Below, in pieces: positions 7,044 through 8,646 of a stretch of DNA of 8,646 nt (positions are counted from its first letter, which is position 1; each line of letters opens with the position of its first letter). The stretch is from Caldisericaceae bacterium (lineage in GTDB: Bacteria > Calditrichota > Calditrichia > Calditrichales > Calditrichaceae): NCBI GenBank assembly GCA_021160885.1, contig JAGHBR010000447.1:1-8646 (forward strand), read 5' to 3'. Under the pieces are notes generated by a model, which did not search any database, was not told the DNA's origin, and saw only the letters and a list, made by a program, of their open reading frames with translations. Both the position numbers and the translations under genes were made by a program.

Positions 7044-8646
7044 ACCATTTCCTTTGGTTGATTTAAGACATCTGTCAAATAGGCCAGCAAATCTTCAGGC
7101 TCAAACGGCTTTTCAAAAAGTTTGACTCTTTGTTCCAACTCGATTTGGTGTCGGATTTTCGGAGTAAGGTAACCACTACTAATAATCACCCGGATATCTT
7201 TTTTTGTGTCTAAAATCTTTTTAGCGATTCGCCATCCGTTGACTTCTGGAATATCAAAGTCCAGAATGGCAATATCGATTTTTTTAGAATCATCAGCAAT
7301 TATTCTTAAGGCTTTTCTGCCATCGTAAACCTGTTGAACCTGATAGCCGTATCTTTTTAGAATAAAAGCAAACATTTTGCTTAACACCTGATCATCTTCC
7401 ACTAAAAGGATGTGAGGTTTTCCTTTTGTCGGTGTAATAAGTTTTTGTGAGCTTTCAATTATTTCATCTTTCTCGACATACTCCCTCTTTGCTAACGGCA
7501 GCAAAATTTTAAATGTAGCGCCCTGCCCTTGTGTGCTGTCAACAATAACCTCTCCATGTAATCGTTCAATAATTCCATAGACTACCGATAAGCCCAACCC
7601 AGTGCCATGACTTTTTGTGGTGAAAAATGGGTCGAATAGAAATTTTTGTGTTTCAGGATCAATACCAACACCTTCATCCATAATTTCCAGCAAACAATAA
7701 CCTGTGGGATTATCCTGATTTCCTTTAAAAGGTTTTGGTCTGTTTTGCATAACGTGTGTGCTTATCTGGATTTTGCCTTGAGGTTTATGGCATTTGATGG
7801 CATCGATCGCATTAAGACATAAATTTAAAATCATTTGCTGGATTTGAACCTGGTCGAAACGAAGCCAGATTTTTTGTGGGGCCAGTTTGAGGTCAAAAAA
7901 AATGGATCGTGGCGTTGTTTGTTGCAGTAAATTAATAACATGTTTGATTTCATCGTTCAAATCCAGTGTAATAAATTTGGGCTCTTTTTTACTGGCAAAA
8001 GTTAAAAGATTTTGTACAAGATTTTTTCCCCGCTCAATGGCCTGCCGAACGAGCTGAAGAGAAAAGCTAACCTCTTCATTTTCACGAACAGACTCTTTAA
8101 TAATAGAATAATTAGTCAACAAAATTTCCAGAATGTTATTAAAATCATGTGCTATGCCGCCAGCCAGTGTGCCAATGGATTTTAACCTTTCAACCTGATG
8201 TAAACTTTTTTCCAGAGCCTTTCTTTCGGTAATGTCCCGCCCCATACCAAAAATTCCGACTACCTTACCTTTTTCCAAAAGAGGGAGCAAATAAAGATCA
8301 AGAATAGCCTGACCATGCCTGGCTTTGATTTTAAATTCCCTGGATTCCGGCTTATTTCCCCTCAGGCAAGTTATTAAGTTTTTTTCAAAGCTTGCCTTTT
8401 CTTCTTCTGGTAAAAGTTTGGAAAAAGGAGTTTTTAAAAAATTATCGATGTCAAAACCAGTAATTTTTTTAAATGCGGGATTCAGGGAAAGGATATTTCC
8501 TTGCTCATCTAAAATGACAAGAAGCTCTGGAGCAAGCAAAAATAGGGTTCGATATCTTCTTTCGCTATAAGCCAGCGACAATTCTGTGTTTTTACGGATA
8601 AAAGCACTAACAAAAATACTGGAGACAATTTTTAACAGATTAATGT
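7040..8646 (-). CDS. hybrid sensor histidine kinase, (GAF)-PAS-HisKA-HATPase-receiver, 5' end outside the window
   Basis: Signal-transduction kinase whose frame stays open to the right edge, so the true start is not in the window. The first visible residues (LLKIVSSIFVSAFIRKN, about 8630-8590) look like the last helix of a GAF domain. They run directly into a PAS domain (8566-8222; YSERRYRTLF ... GRDITERKALE). The dimerisation/phosphoacceptor domain has LKSIGTLAGGIAHDFNN, with the phosphorylated His codon at 8147-8149. The ATPase domain (about 7864-7487) shows the N box LNLCLNAIDAI, G1 DEGVGI and G2 GTGLGLS. The receiver (about 7420-7064) keeps VEDD, phosphoacceptor Asp in ILDFDIP, Ser in IISSG and Lys in EKPFEP, so it should be active. 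No membrane segment is seen in the visible part, and no DNA-binding output domain. An internal TTG at 8579-8581 is not the start: it has no ribosome site and the homology continues upstream. Confidence 0.92.
   Translation of the reverse strand, partial: INLLKIVSSIFVSAFIRKNTELSLAYSERRYRTLFLLAPELLVILDEQGNILSLNPAFKKITGFDIDNFLKTPFSKLLPEEEKASFEKNLITCLRGNKPESREFKIKARHGQAILDLYLLPLLEKGKVVGIFGMGRDITERKALEKSLHQVERLKSIGTLAGGIAHDFNNILEILLTNYSIIKESVRENEEVSFSLQLVRQAIERGKNLVQNLLTFASKKEPKFITLDLNDEIKHVINLLQQTTPRSIFFDLKLAPQKIWLRFDQVQIQQMILNLCLNAIDAIKCHKPQGKIQISTHVMQNRPKPFKGNQDNPTGYCLLEIMDEGVGIDPETQKFLFDPFFTTKSHGTGLGLSVVYGIIERLHGEVIVDSTQGQGATFKILLPLAKREYVEKDEIIESSQKLITPTKGKPHILLVEDDQVLSKMFAFILKRYGYQVQQVYDGRKALRIIADDSKKIDIAILDFDIPEVNGWRIAKKILDTKKDIRVIISSGYLTPKIRHQIELEQRVKLFEKPFEPEDLLAYLTDVLNQPKEMV

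Noticed and set aside
8579..8581. TTG start for the sensor kinase
   Set aside because: No ribosome site precedes it, the frame is open to the window edge, and the residues upstream look like the end of a GAF domain.

Overview
This 8.6 kb window comes from an AT-rich bacterial chromosome, roughly 40% G+C by eye. The best organism clue is the secreted nuclease at 2148-3743. It ends in a PNPFN-type C-terminal domain with a FlgD-Ig-like WDGRNDNG...SGIY ending, typical of type IX secretion-like sorting domains in the FCB superphylum. The PNPFN form is common in Calditrichota, Ignavibacteria and Marinimicrobia. A Caldithrix-like organism is my best guess, but it is an inference from protein style, not a database match. 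No tRNA, rRNA, CRISPR array, transposase or integrase is visible.

Layout: two genes lie on the + strand. The first is a PAT/AmpG-type major facilitator (55-1938), preceded by the possible last codons of another gene. After a 209-bp gap holding a TATAAT box and a strong hairpin comes a secreted endonuclease I with a lamin-tail domain (2148-3743). Four tightly packed genes converge on it from the right, on the - strand. In transcription order they are a hybrid sensor kinase cut by the right window edge (8646-7040), an FAD-dependent oxidoreductase (7043-5196), an SGNH/GDSL hydrolase (5179-4496) and an UlaG-like metallo-beta-lactamase-fold hydrolase (4479-3751). The two convergent genes end 7 bp apart, over an imperfect hairpin.

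How the genes may work together: the kinase and oxidoreductase overlap by ATGA, and the next two gaps are exactly 16 bp each with good Shine-Dalgarno sites, so the - strand set reads as one operon. Its last two products have signal peptides; the oxidoreductase has none visible. A plausible reading is a sensor coupled to an envelope or polysaccharide-related catabolic set, but no substrate can be read from the sequence.

The least ordinary points are: (1) the AmpG-like transporter carries a ~200-residue periplasmic insert whose second half resembles a Calx-beta-type beta-sandwich; (2) the FAD oxidoreductase ends in three degenerate S-layer-homology-like repeats, has no visible export signal, and has an altered dinucleotide-binding loop; (3) the sensor kinase is translationally coupled to a metabolic enzyme; (4) the nuclease mRNA leader probably begins almost directly with a 12-bp hairpin.
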